32,493 nucleotides of DNA from Chloroflexota bacterium. Lineage in GTDB: Bacteria; Chloroflexota; Dehalococcoidia; Dehalococcoidales; UBA2162. Below, in pieces: positions 17,256-25,531 of the stretch. Both the position numbers and the translations under genes were made by a program. The DNA is taken from assembly GCA_016190825.1 (NCBI GenBank), contig JACPPV010000037.1, forward strand, positions 1 to 32,493. Direction: 5' to 3'. The notes under the pieces were generated by a model, which saw nothing but the letters and a program-made list of their open reading frames with translations, ran no database searches and was not told the DNA's origin. Positions within the stretch are counted from its first letter, which is position 1, and each line of letters starts with the position of its first letter.

Positions 17256-18413
17256 ATGAAGAAGCTGGTCACTGTAGTCAATTTCATTTTGATATTTCTC
17301 CTGCTGCTATTATCAAACACAGGCTGCGCCGCTGACACCAAAGGAAGGATAGCCTTTCGCAGTTCAGAAAAAAGAGAGAAAGACACTTATATTTTCAGCA
17401 TGAACCCCGATGGCAGCGACCTGGTGGAACTGGCCCGCTGGGACCCTTCCTCGATGCCGTACCGCAATGTATGGTCGGCTGACGGCAAGACGCTCGCCTA
17501 TATTGACTATGACGAAGGGGCTAAGGAGGCCTGGCTCGCGGTAGTTGACGCCGATGGCAAGAACCGGCGGAGGGTGCGGGATGTGACCGAAATGAGGATA
17601 GGCAGCATGGCTTTGTCTCCCGACGGCAAGACCATCGTCATTTCGGCTGATTCCACCCGCGTGACCAGAATTGAGACGCCCGTCGGCAATACTGTCCGGG
17701 TCGATATAATCAAGGAAGAGGATATGGACCTGTTCACCGTGAACGTCCAGACCGGGGAACTGAGGAGACTGACTGATACTTCCGGCGGGGTCATAGAGAA
17801 GTTCCCCTCGTATTCTCCGGACGGCAGGCAAATCGCCTTTGTCGAACGGATAGATACCGACACGCCCCAACGTGGTGACGTGTTTGTTATGGATGCGGAC
17901 GGCGGGAACAGAAGGCTCTTAGCCCATCATGCTGATGGATGGTTTGTTATAAACCCTGAGTTTCGCTGGTCACCCGATGGAAGCAAGATTGCCTACGCCA
18001 TCTACAATATGCCGGAAGTCAACCGTATGTCGGTGAGCGACTCTGACCATCATACCGACGTACTCGTGCTGGACGTCAAAGCTGGCCTCCTCACTAACCT
18101 GACCGATACCGATAGCCCATACGTTGTCAATATTGAACCGGCATGGTCTCCCGATGGTCGCAAGATTGCCTTTATCTCGGGCAATGTGACCGAAGGATTT
18201 CCCTCGCTGGTACGGGTCGTAGATGGCGAAGATACGGTCGAGCTTGACCAGCGATGGCCTGCCTGGACTCCCGACGGTAAGGGGCTCATTTTCACCAACC
18301 CGATAAACGTATTTGAGCTAATGTTAATCGACGCTGATGGCAAGAACCCGAGGACATTAGCCGTGGTCGAGGGTATTCCCGTCTCAAATCCTATCTGGCT
18401 GGGTGGGCGATAG
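17256..18413 (+). CDS. TolB-like six-bladed propeller lipoprotein
   Basis: The 385-aa protein has a lipoprotein signal with Cys24 (NTGC). Six PD40/WD40-like TolB repeats follow, marked by WSADGK, LSPDGK, YSPDGR, WSPDGS, WSPDGR and WTPDGK, each followed by an 'IAF/IAY' strand. This is the count of a complete six-bladed propeller. Unlike E. coli TolB there is no separate N-terminal alpha/beta domain. A Gram-negative Tol-Pal role is therefore unlikely; a lipid-anchored surface binding protein fits better. Its promoter shares the ECF element with sigma 2. The next gene starts 57 bases after its stop. Confidence 0.85.
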   Translation: MKKLVTVVNFILIFLLLLLSNTGCAADTKGRIAFRSSEKREKDTYIFSMNPDGSDLVELARWDPSSMPYRNVWSADGKTLAYIDYDEGAKEAWLAVVDADGKNRRRVRDVTEMRIGSMALSPDGKTIVISADSTRVTRIETPVGNTVRVDIIKEEDMDLFTVNVQTGELRRLTDTSGGVIEKFPSYSPDGRQIAFVERIDTDTPQRGDVFVMDADGGNRRLLAHHADGWFVINPEFRWSPDGSKIAYAIYNMPEVNRMSVSDSDHHTDVLVLDVKAGLLTNLTDTDSPYVVNIEPAWSPDGRKIAFISGNVTEGFPSLVRVVDGEDTVELDQRWPAWTPDGKGLIFTNPINVFELMLIDADGKNPRTLAVVEGIPVSNPIWLGGR

Positions 18414-18469
18414 CAGCGCAGGTGGAGAAGAACGCGGGGTAATACAAATCAAGAATACCGGAGGCTACC

Positions 18470-19309
18470 ATGGGAATACCGGAAGAACACTCTCAGAAGC
18501 CAGTTCGAAGATGGCTGCGGTTATCGGTGGTGGCTATCCTGGCGGCCGCTATTCTGATAATCCTTGCTGTAATGCAGCCTTGGAACGCGGCTTCCGGTCC
18601 TCAGGACACGGTCGTCTGGGCGTATGACGCCCTCGACGGCCTGCAGTCATACCGGGCGCGGGTCACTGTTGGAGATGATACCGCGTCGGAAGGGACACTC
18701 GAAATCGCATTCGTAGCGCCTGACCGCTACCACTTCAAGCAGGCAGCGCCAGAAGAAACTTTTATGATCAACTCCATTGTTACGGACGGAACACAATATG
18801 TTAGAAGCGGCTATTCGTATCCCGGCGAGCTGGCTTTAATAACGGGAATGTTGTCATCGCTGCTCACCAGGGAATCAACTCTTGGCTGGCTTCGCTGGCT
18901 GACCGATATCAGAGAATTGGGCGAAAAGAGTATCGATGGTGAGAGTCTGCCTGGCTACATCGGAAAGGTTGATAGTGATAAGTGGGCCGCCCGAACGCAG
19001 CAAAACCTTGAAATGATACGCTTCCGGCAAGGAAGCGGGTATCCCACTGACACCGACATCGCCATGCGGGTGAAATCGATGCGAGCCGAAAATTATGAAA
19101 TCACCTTCTGGATTGGCAAAGAAAATTTCCTGATAAGGCAACTGATAATACACCAACTCCTCACCGGTAGTGGCGGGCAACCTGTCAGAACGAACTGGCT
19201 GACTTTCAGGTACCGTGACATCAACGAGCCCGTCACAATCGAGTTGCCACATGATGCTCAGGGCAATCTTCTTCCTGGATGGGAAACCTGGCCGTGGCCA
19301 ATTAGATAG
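18470..19309 (+). CDS. Membrane-anchored LolA/LppX-like protein
   Basis: The 279-aa protein has a cytoplasmic 16-residue head, one transmembrane helix (about residues 17-36), and an outer domain. That domain starts with a helix reading 'WAYDALDGLQSYRARV' and continues as antiparallel strands (EGTLEIAFVAPDRYHFKQ; QYVRSGY; FLIRQLIIHQL; WLTFRYRDIN). This helix-plus-curved-sheet layout resembles LolA / LppX-LprG folds that hold lipids, but the assignment is by pattern only. ATG 18470 follows GGAGGCTACC. It closes the sigma 2 cluster, followed by about 500 bases without a convincing gene. Confidence 0.7.
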   Translation: MGIPEEHSQKPVRRWLRLSVVAILAAAILIILAVMQPWNAASGPQDTVVWAYDALDGLQSYRARVTVGDDTASEGTLEIAFVAPDRYHFKQAAPEETFMINSIVTDGTQYVRSGYSYPGELALITGMLSSLLTRESTLGWLRWLTDIRELGEKSIDGESLPGYIGKVDSDKWAARTQQNLEMIRFRQGSGYPTDTDIAMRVKSMRAENYEITFWIGKENFLIRQLIIHQLLTGSGGQPVRTNWLTFRYRDINEPVTIELPHDAQGNLLPGWETWPWPIR

Positions 19310-19820
19310 AGCGACCTCCGGGTGAAAAGGAAGCAGTGAAGTGAGAGGTTCGTTCATGGTCATCCCGGCTTTCGGACTGGTTGCAGGACAAACTGAACAA
19401 GATGTGGCCGTCAGGGCACCCATGCCCTTTTTCATTTGCCACAGGTCAGATCAGGGCGTCCGGCTGAAAAACGGTATCGGATTAAGTAGCGAATCCCTGC
19501 GGGAGCGCGTAACAATCCTCGGAAAAGTGCAGTTCTTGTGTGGATCCATCCTGAATTCGTTTTCGGGCGGACTTTCCAACGTAGAAAGTAAAGAAGCGAA
19601 ACACGTGTTTTCCAAGAATTAGCCTCCTGTTCTTCTGGTAGCTGAAATGTGACAAATATCGTAGACCACGGCTGTATTGCCGGTCTAATGTTGTGCTGAT
19701 TTTATTAGCGATGGATTAACCGGGGACTGAATCTCATACCGGGCAAATGAAACAAAGTATTTCTGCATTTCACCTGAATACAGAAGCGCCTGCATCTCCA
19801 CATAAAAGGAGGAGTTGAAC
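19310..19820. other. Intergenic stretch with no supported gene
   Basis: A GTG-started plus-strand frame of 93 codons (19341-19622) exists, but it has no good ribosome site, no recognisable domain and uneven composition, so I leave it out. The last 15 bases hold the AAAGGAGGAG ribosome site of the nitroreductase gene. I see no strong terminator hairpin or clear promoter. Confidence 0.4.
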
Positions 19821-20354
19821 ATGGAAACTATTGAGGTAATCCGGAATAGACGCAGCATCAAGAGCTATCAGCCTACACCGGTTCCCCGGGAGACACTGCA
19901 AAATCTGGTTGACCTTGCCCGCTACTCTCCTTCAGGCGCCAACAAGAACGCGTGGCGCTTTGTGGTCACCACCGAGCGTGACTCTTTGCAACGGCTGAGC
20001 CAGATTGCCCGAACGTGCTCATGGCTGGCAACCGCGCCGGCAGGCATTGCCATCGCTGCCGATCCCGCTGCGACACGCTACTGGCTTGAAGACACCAGTG
20101 TTGCCGCCTATCTGATATGCCTCGCGGCCGCGGCACAAGGGCTGGGAGCGGCCTGGGCAGCCAAGCACCAGAGCGATAATCCGGATGAGAGCAAGCGGAG
20201 GCAAGACATGGTACGGGATATCCTGTCGATCCCCGGCTCATTAATGGTACCCATGGTACTGGCAATTGGGTATCCGGAAACGCAGCCGCCACCGAGAACG
20301 CGTCCGGAGCTAACAGACATCCTTTTCTGGGAGCGCTACACGACGAAAGAATAG
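19821..20354 (+). CDS. Nitroreductase-family FMN protein
   Basis: This 177-aa protein fits short nitroreductase-family members. The RRSIKSYQ start supplies the Arg-Arg-Ser that contacts FMN phosphate; LARYSPSGANKNAWRFVV is the usual second FMN-binding block; and AAYLICLAAAAQGLGAAW is the central helix. The family uses NAD(P)H to reduce nitro groups, quinones or flavins, and also includes dehalogenases and the BluB enzyme. I see nothing that picks a substrate. ATG 19821 is chosen over TTG 19815 because of AAAGGAGGAG just upstream. The corrinoid cap gene follows 150 bases later. Confidence 0.88.
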   Translation: METIEVIRNRRSIKSYQPTPVPRETLQNLVDLARYSPSGANKNAWRFVVTTERDSLQRLSQIARTCSWLATAPAGIAIAADPAATRYWLEDTSVAAYLICLAAAAQGLGAAWAAKHQSDNPDESKRRQDMVRDILSIPGSLMVPMVLAIGYPETQPPPRTRPELTDILFWERYTTKE

Positions 20355-20504
20355 CGGTGGCTCGAGGAAACAAGAGCTGAACTCAGTCAGTGGTGCGTGA
20401 TGAAGAAAAGCATTGCGAGGGCACGTGTCGAAGCAGTGAACAAATACGGCTAGTATTGATTCATAGGTACTGGTACTAAAAAAAGGAAAAAGGAGAGGTG
20501 AGCG

Positions 20505-20816
20505 ATGGGTAAGGAACTGGTGGAAGCCATTGTCAATATCCGGGACGATGATGCCCTGCGGCTGGTCCGGGAAGTGATCAGCAAAAGGGAGGATGCCGAA
20601 AGCGTTCTTTATGATTGCCACGAAGCAATGAAGATTATCAAGGAGCGCTATGAGAAGTCAGAGTACTCAATGGCGGAACTGTTCATGTCCGGCGAGACGA
20701 TCAAAAATATTTCCGGTATTCTCGGAGTGACCATCTCCGAAGAGGACTTGATTACCAGCGCGATGGAGAAGGCGAAATCAAGCGGCAAGGATGACGCCTG
20801 CTCCAGTTGTTGCTAG
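20505..20816 (+). CDS. Stand-alone corrinoid-protein N-terminal cap domain with Cys-rich tail
   Basis: The 103 residues match the helical cap (B12-binding_2) domain of corrinoid proteins such as MtaC/MtbC and methionine synthase: LVEAIVNIRDDDALRLVREV, a Cys-His pair at about 41-42, AMKIIKERYEKSEYSMAEL and a last helix ISGILG. In normal corrinoid proteins a second domain follows with the Asp-x-His-x-x-Gly cobalamin ligand; here the protein ends in DDACSSCC and no such domain occurs in any frame downstream. The ribosome site GAGAGGTGA and ATG look good. It lies upstream of four MtaA-like methyltransferases, which normally act on a full corrinoid protein. It could be a truncated relic, a competitor/chaperone for the corrinoid partner, or a metal-binding derivative. 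Confidence 0.75.
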   Translation: MGKELVEAIVNIRDDDALRLVREVISKREDAESVLYDCHEAMKIIKERYEKSEYSMAELFMSGETIKNISGILGVTISEEDLITSAMEKAKSSGKDDACSSCC

Positions 20817-20978
20817 GCAACACGGACGGACAGACCCCCGGAACTGATGGAACGCGAACGTTTACCGCGGCGTTTGAGGATCGAATCCTGTGAGCGCTCA
20901 GAACGTTGCGCCATAGATCTCGTGGGCAGAAGGGCCGCCGGCACCCTCGGGAACTCATCAGATTGGAAAGGAGTGTTT

Positions 20979-21452
20979 ATGTGCCAGGTTTGTGGATGTA
21001 AGGAATTCGTTGCTAAAGGACAAGAGGCGATACGAAACAGGGTACTGCAGATTGTGGCTGAACTGCGCATTACTCCAGAGAACACTGACGACTACGAATG
21101 CGTCGAAACTATTTCAGGTATGATCGCCCCTTTCGGTGCTCAGAAAGACGAGGTCTACGAAACTGCTGTCTGGATTTCCGATCTTCACCGTGATGGACGC
21201 GGGTTCGATCCCGGCATCCGGTACCAGGCACACGTGAAGGCATTCCGGGATATCTTTGCGCGACTGCCGGCTCAGGGAACGCCGAAACATATCGCCACCA
21301 CATGGCATCAGCTCGAGCAACTGGCACGCTTGGTGGATGAAGAGGGTTTAGGCTCTCTGGGGCCGGAGATGCGGAAAGTCATTGAAGCGGTCAACCATGT
21401 CCATGACGACAGGACTCGGCAACCAAGACTCAGGGAGCGTTACAGTCTTTAG
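20979..21452 (+). CDS. Small CxxCxC protein of unknown function
   Basis: The 157-aa product starting at ATG 20979 opens directly with MCQVCGCKEF, a CxxCxC cluster that could bind zinc or an iron-sulfur cofactor. A mainly helical body follows with His-containing stretches (HRDGRGF, HVKAFRDIF, TWHQLEQLARL, VNHVHDDR). The frame stays open upstream to 20847, but AAAGGAG at 20967-20973 fixes this start. I do not recognise the family. It sits between the corrinoid cap gene (which ends in CSSCC) and the RidA-like gene in the same direction; two neighbouring Cys-rich small proteins may be linked in function. Confidence 0.65.
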   Translation: MCQVCGCKEFVAKGQEAIRNRVLQIVAELRITPENTDDYECVETISGMIAPFGAQKDEVYETAVWISDLHRDGRGFDPGIRYQAHVKAFRDIFARLPAQGTPKHIATTWHQLEQLARLVDEEGLGSLGPEMRKVIEAVNHVHDDRTRQPRLRERYSL

Positions 21453-21535
21453 TAGGGGCATGGACTTCCGGGTATTAAGATGGCAAGTATGGACGGGCTA
21501 CGGCAGTGACCGGCGGGGGGGGAAAGGAGTTCGCG

Positions 21536-21922
21536 ATGCCGATAGAATATATTAATCCAGGCACCATCGCACCGCCAAGGGGATATTCTCACGTGGTGAA
21601 AGATGGGAAGACTGCTTACATCGCCGGACAGGTCGCCCGGGACAGGGAGGGCAGGACGGTGGGAATCGGGGATGCCCGGGCCCAGTCCGAGCAAGTTTTC
21701 AAGAACTTGTAAAACGCGCTGGCTGCCGCCGGATTTGACCTGAGCTGCATTGTAAAGATGAATGTCTACATGATTCACCGGGAAGACCTCCCGGCTTATC
21801 GAGAAGTAAGGAGTAAATATATGCCGGATGCCAATGCTCCTGCCAGCACCCTGGTCTTCTGCTCCGGTCTGGCAGACCCTGACTTCCGCATTGAGATTGA
21901 GGCTATCGCCGTAGCGCCCTGA
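21536..21922 (+). pseudogene. RidA-family gene interrupted by an in-frame stop
   Basis: Reading from ATG 21536 (GGAAAGGAG upstream) gives a RidA/YjgF-like protein: YSHVVKDGKTAYIAGQVARD, then ...SEQVFKNL, then TAA at 21710-21712. The same frame then continues NALAAAGFDLSCIVKMNVYM to a second stop at 21920-21922. Without the stop the product would be 128 aa, the normal family length, and family members usually have a Lys or similar residue at the interrupted codon, so a single AAA-to-TAA change explains it. Where RidA has the catalytic Arg in 'PARS', this protein has PAST, so even intact it would not be a standard enamine/imine deaminase. It may be a true nonsense mutation, a sequencing error, or less likely a recoded stop. 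Confidence 0.85.
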
Positions 21923-21979
21923 ACGCTTTGCATGCCGGGGACCTGATTTACGTAAGAAGCGAAATAAAGGGAGGAGCTT

Positions 21980-22786
21980 TTGAAGATACAAGCTAACGGC
22001 ATTACCATGAACTACGAGCTGACGGGAAGCGGTAAGTGTCTTACGCTCATCCACGGGATCGGCTTTAATCTGAACGCCTGGTCCAATCAGGTGCCGGCAT
22101 GGTCACAATATTACCGCGTGCCGACCTACGATATCCGTGGACATGGTCAGACAGAGTTTCCAGAGGGTGAACTGAGCACTGAGTTATGGATTGATGACCT
22201 CTATGCCATCCTGAAAGCGCTGGATATTGAAGAGACTTACCTCTTGGGCCACTCGATGGCAGGAGGCATTGCTGCCCGGTTCGCTCTGGCCCACCCTGGG
22301 ATGGTCAAGGCTCTTATCCTGTCCAGCGGTCTGGGATTGATACCCGGCGGAGGCGGAGAAAGAAGCGAGGAGGAGAGGCTCCGGGCCACAGCCAACCGCC
22401 AGGCCCAGCTGGAAGCCATCAAAAAAGAAGGCATGACAGCTGTGTCCAGGGGAAGGTTCCAGGGTATGTTTTCACCGGGTTTTGCGGACAGGAATCCGGC
22501 GGCAGTCGAACGCTATAAAGCGGTGATGCTGCAAAATGACCCTGAGAAATACCTGCAGGTGATGCAACGGATGGGTAATCCCGGTGCGAGTCCGGACCTG
22601 GGGAGAATCAGTTGTTCTGTCTTGATCATCGCCGGCGAATACGATTCCGCCGGAATAACCGTGGCTAAGGCGGTTCATCAAGCGGTCCCCGGGTCCCACT
22701 CAGGCTATTCCCGACGGGGCAGGTTCCCGCCGTCGAGACGCCGCATGAGTACAATGAAGCCGTGCTGGCATTCCTCGCTGGCATGA
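21980..22786 (+). CDS. Alpha/beta hydrolase with a frameshifted 3' end
   Basis: The frame starts at TTG 21980, supported by GGGAGGAG at 21969-21976, and shows an alpha/beta hydrolase: oxyanion LIHGIG (23-28), nucleophile elbow GHSMAGG with Ser92, and GEYDS with Asp222. From about 22694 the reading frame is wrong: the last 28 or so residues are Arg/Ser-rich and unlike the family. One frame over, the DNA reads LRLFPTGQVPAVETPHEYNE and ends AFLAGMN at a TGA at 22789-22791, the expected family C-terminus. Even there the position of the catalytic His (usually 'GH') is Gln (GQ). The gene is therefore probably inactive as a hydrolase, or carries two local sequence errors. It follows the RidA-like gene by 57 bases. 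Confidence 0.8.
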   Translation: MKIQANGITMNYELTGSGKCLTLIHGIGFNLNAWSNQVPAWSQYYRVPTYDIRGHGQTEFPEGELSTELWIDDLYAILKALDIEETYLLGHSMAGGIAARFALAHPGMVKALILSSGLGLIPGGGGERSEEERLRATANRQAQLEAIKKEGMTAVSRGRFQGMFSPGFADRNPAAVERYKAVMLQNDPEKYLQVMQRMGNPGASPDLGRISCSVLIIAGEYDSAGITVAKAVHQAVPGSHSGYSRRGRFPPSRRRMSTMKPCWHSSLA

Positions 22787-23067
22787 ATTGACCTTCTAAC
22801 GCTTAGATCATCCGGGTCATGGAAGGGCGGTTTGTCAAATTATTATAACTCTCAGTAGACTATAATGAGCCAGAGTAAGAGGCGCACTTTGCCTGCCTAC
22901 GGAGCCTAAATTCATGTAACTCGTTCCACATATCCGGCATCCTTCGCTATCGAAGGTGTCGAAAGCACAGCTTGGTCTGTAAGAGGTAGAATAGGCGGGA
23001 TGCCTGGCCCCTCTGTGGGCGGTGCGGGGTGAGGTAGGTAAGAAACTGTCTTGGGCAGGTCAAAGCG

Positions 23068-23991
23068 ATGTTGTTGCCGTATGCCAAGGTAGTCGTCAAT
23101 CCAATGGCTGGCGGTGGCTTGGTCGGTAGGGAATGGCCACGGATTGAAAGAAAGTTACGCGAGGTCGGTCTATCGTTCTACCGTGAGTTCACCAGAAGCC
23201 CTGGACATGCTACGGAAATAGCCAAGCAGGCCGCTGACACTGGTTATCGCTGTCTGGTAGCCGTTGGTGGTGATGGAACGGTAAATGAGGTGGCCAACGG
23301 AATACTCTGTTCAGTTCATTCGGCTAACGTAATTCTTGGTATTGTGAGCTCTGGAACAGCGTGTAGCTTTGTCCGTTCATTGGGCATCCTGCAAGATTAT
23401 GGTGGTTCTTCCCCGCTCGTGATTGGCCAGGGAAGTATGTTGATAGATGTTGGAGTTGTCCAATGCTGGGACAGCGGGCAGTTAGTAAAGCGGTTCTTCG
23501 TGAATGAAGCAAGCATCGGCTTTCCGGCGGCAGTCGCAGATGCCTGGACATCTTTACCGTCCCATTTTGGCCACAGAATAAACCTCGGGCTGCGTGCCAT
23601 CGCGGGTTACAGGTGTCTAGCCATCCATCGAAACAAAATGGTTAGGCTTCGCGTGGGAAACGAGGTCCAGTCTGTTTGCATCTGCACAATCGTGGTGGCC
23701 AACGGACAATACTTTGCCGACGGAATGCTGATAGCTCCCCATGCTAGCCTTGATGACCACCTGTTGGACGCGATTATTTTTGAAGACGTGTCTAAAGCCT
23801 ATCTGCTGAAGATGCGGACAGCGCTTTATGACGGGAGTCACATTGGACTTCCCAAAGTAAGAGAGAGAAAGGTAGAAACCATAGCCGTTGAATCTGATGA
23901 GCAACTCTTAGTGGAGATCGACGGCGAAATCATTGGCGAGGGTCCGGCCTCGTTCTCGCTTATCCCGTCCGCACTAAATATCATGGTATGA
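23068..23991 (+). CDS. Diacylglycerol-kinase-family lipid kinase
   Basis: This 307-aa protein fits the YegS/BmrU/DgkB type. VVNPMAGGG at 9-17 and the ATP-binding GGDGTVNEVANGI at 67-79 are clear, followed by GTACSFVRSLGI where typical members have GTxNDFAR, and a C-terminal beta domain containing VEIDGE. The family phosphorylates diacylglycerol or related lipids at the membrane surface. The ATG at 23068 has only a weak ribosome site, and about 275 bases without a gene precede it. The gene seems unrelated to its neighbours and has its own transcription unit. Confidence 0.88.
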   Translation: MLLPYAKVVVNPMAGGGLVGREWPRIERKLREVGLSFYREFTRSPGHATEIAKQAADTGYRCLVAVGGDGTVNEVANGILCSVHSANVILGIVSSGTACSFVRSLGILQDYGGSSPLVIGQGSMLIDVGVVQCWDSGQLVKRFFVNEASIGFPAAVADAWTSLPSHFGHRINLGLRAIAGYRCLAIHRNKMVRLRVGNEVQSVCICTIVVANGQYFADGMLIAPHASLDDHLLDAIIFEDVSKAYLLKMRTALYDGSHIGLPKVRERKVETIAVESDEQLLVEIDGEIIGEGPASFSLIPSALNIMV

Positions 23992-24365
23992 CACCTTTGT
24001 CCAGAATGTTCGGGAAGAGACTCGCTCTGACACAGCACATCATTTTCAAGCGCCTGCCTTCGCTAACAATGTGAAACATGTCTAAGGCCCTCTGTACACA
24101 GACCGTTCGGTTTTAGTGCGAAGTCGTATTAGTGGTCGCACAACCCGATTGGTTCACCCATGTATATTAGCGAAAACACTCATCAAGAAAAAAGACTAGT
24201 AAGCATATTGACAAATAGAAAAAGATGTGATAAAAAATGATATATCAAAACAGAATAATTTTTCCCGGGTGCAACATCTCTTGTTAGTGCCGGCATAGTA
24301 AAGATACGGTCGTTAATTGCCCTCCTCCATATTGGCAGAAAGAAAAAAGGAGGTTTGTTACCGCT
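23992..24365 (+). other. Intergenic region leading to the methyltransferase cluster
   Basis: The first 200 bases show no gene or clear hairpin. From about 24170 the sequence turns AT-rich and holds the promoter at 24208-24236 and then a leader of about 120 bases, long enough to hold a regulatory RNA. I looked for the cobalamin riboswitch core and did not recognise it. A ribosome site, AAAAAAGGAGG, lies at 24343-24353. Confidence 0.45.
24208..24236 (+). promoter_or_regulatory. Sigma-70-type promoter of the methyltransferase cluster
   Basis: A perfect -35 TTGACA lies at 24208-24213. After a 17-base spacer a -10-like TAAAAA lies at 24231-24236 (four of six consensus bases). Transcription would begin near 24243, leaving a leader of about 120 bases before the first methyltransferase gene. 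Confidence 0.5.
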
Positions 24366-25487
24366 ATGACTACCATGAAACCGAGAGTCCGAAAAGCGAC
24401 CATGACCAACAAAGAGCGGATGGAGGCTTTGCTGAGAAGGGAGAGGCCAGACCGGGTGCCTTTTTTGGGAGGCGCCATCACCACCAGCTTCGCCGTCGTC
24501 CAGAATGGCGGGACAATTGCCGATCGGTACATTGCCTCGTATGACACCGGGGAGAAGGGAGACCGTGTGCGGAAGATGGTCTATGAAGCCGAAAAGAAAG
24601 CGGCTCACGATTTTGATTGGATTTTTGCGCCGATGATATATTCGCGACAAAACCGGGGGGCGTTTGGTGGTGAAGTAAAGTTGCCGACCAATAAATATTC
24701 CCAGGGTGCCTTTGTCACCAAGTATGCGGCTGACACGCCGGAGGAAGTAATGGCGCTGGCGGCGCCCGATGTCAAAGCCTGCTTTACGAGCGAGATGATT
24801 GATTTTTATTGGTGGGTATACGAAGACAAAGATGAAAATAAACCATTTGTCATCATGAATGGCTCCAGTTTTAACACTGTCGCTGGGATAGCAGGCTATG
24901 ACAACATGTGCAAATGGATGCTCAAAGAGCCGGAGGTCGCACGCCATTTGTGCCGTTTAGCGGCGGATTATGAAATTGCCAGGGGGCAATATTTTAAGGA
25001 AATTTTCGGGGTAGAGAATGTGTTGCCCTTGGGGGCATCGGCGGCTGGTTCCAATCAGCTAATCTCGCCGAAACACTTTGAGCAGTTTGCCCTGCCATTC
25101 ATGAAAGAGACTCACGAGAAGTATCTGGCTATGGGCTATAAGCATCTTTGCCATCACCCCTGTGGTGAGCACAATCGGAACATGCCCTATTGGGCTCAAG
25201 TGCCACTGGGTAAACCAGGTATTTTCTGGCTTGGCAACGAAGTTGAACTGGCGACAGCCGCGAAATATTTCCCCAACGACATCATTGCCGGTAACCTGGA
25301 AACGACAGTCATTCAGTGCGGAACTCCGGGGGAGGTCTATGAGGCGGCGCGGCAGGTCATAGAAAAGGGGAAAAGCTTAGACAATGGTTTCATTTTGATG
25401 CCCGCTTGTGAGCTGCCGCCCCTGGCGCCAGTGGAGAACGTGAAAGCCATCACACGAGCCCTCAACGATTTTGGCTGGTACGACTAG
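24366..25487 (+). CDS. MtaA/UroD-family corrinoid methyltransferase, paralog 1
   Basis: The 373-aa protein belongs to the uroporphyrinogen-decarboxylase superfamily, in the branch with MtaA/MtbA/CmuA-type methyltransferases. The MTNKERMEALLRRE start and PDRVPF are family hallmarks. The zinc site of methyl-transferring members (His-x-Cys...Cys) is visible as HPCG, with the third ligand 82 residues on in MPACELPP. Such enzymes move methyl groups between a corrinoid protein and a thiol or tetrahydrofolate. It shares an inserted YDTGEKG segment with paralog 2. The ATG lies 12 bases after AAGGAGG, an unusually long spacing also seen in paralog 3. It heads the cluster behind the TTGACA promoter; paralog 2 follows after 44 bases. 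Confidence 0.88.
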   Translation: MTTMKPRVRKATMTNKERMEALLRRERPDRVPFLGGAITTSFAVVQNGGTIADRYIASYDTGEKGDRVRKMVYEAEKKAAHDFDWIFAPMIYSRQNRGAFGGEVKLPTNKYSQGAFVTKYAADTPEEVMALAAPDVKACFTSEMIDFYWWVYEDKDENKPFVIMNGSSFNTVAGIAGYDNMCKWMLKEPEVARHLCRLAADYEIARGQYFKEIFGVENVLPLGASAAGSNQLISPKHFEQFALPFMKETHEKYLAMGYKHLCHHPCGEHNRNMPYWAQVPLGKPGIFWLGNEVELATAAKYFPNDIIAGNLETTVIQCGTPGEVYEAARQVIEKGKSLDNGFILMPACELPPLAPVENVKAITRALNDFGWYD

Positions 25488-25531
25488 GCAAAACAAAGTA
25501 AAGAAATAAAATAATTAAGGAGGGTATTAAC

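Noticed and set aside
19341-19622. 93-codon open frame
   Set aside because: GTG start with no good ribosome site, no domain, and no similarity to anything known to me; treated as chance.
21190-21225. GCGGGTTCGATCCCGG looks like the T-arm of a tRNA
   Set aside because: The third stem pair is G-G, no matching acceptor, D or anticodon arms are found around it, and it lies inside the coding frame of the CxxCxC protein.
22832-22866. TTGTCA and TATAAT as promoter of the lipid kinase gene
   Set aside because: The 23-base spacing is too long for a sigma-70 promoter, and the gene starts 200 bases further on.
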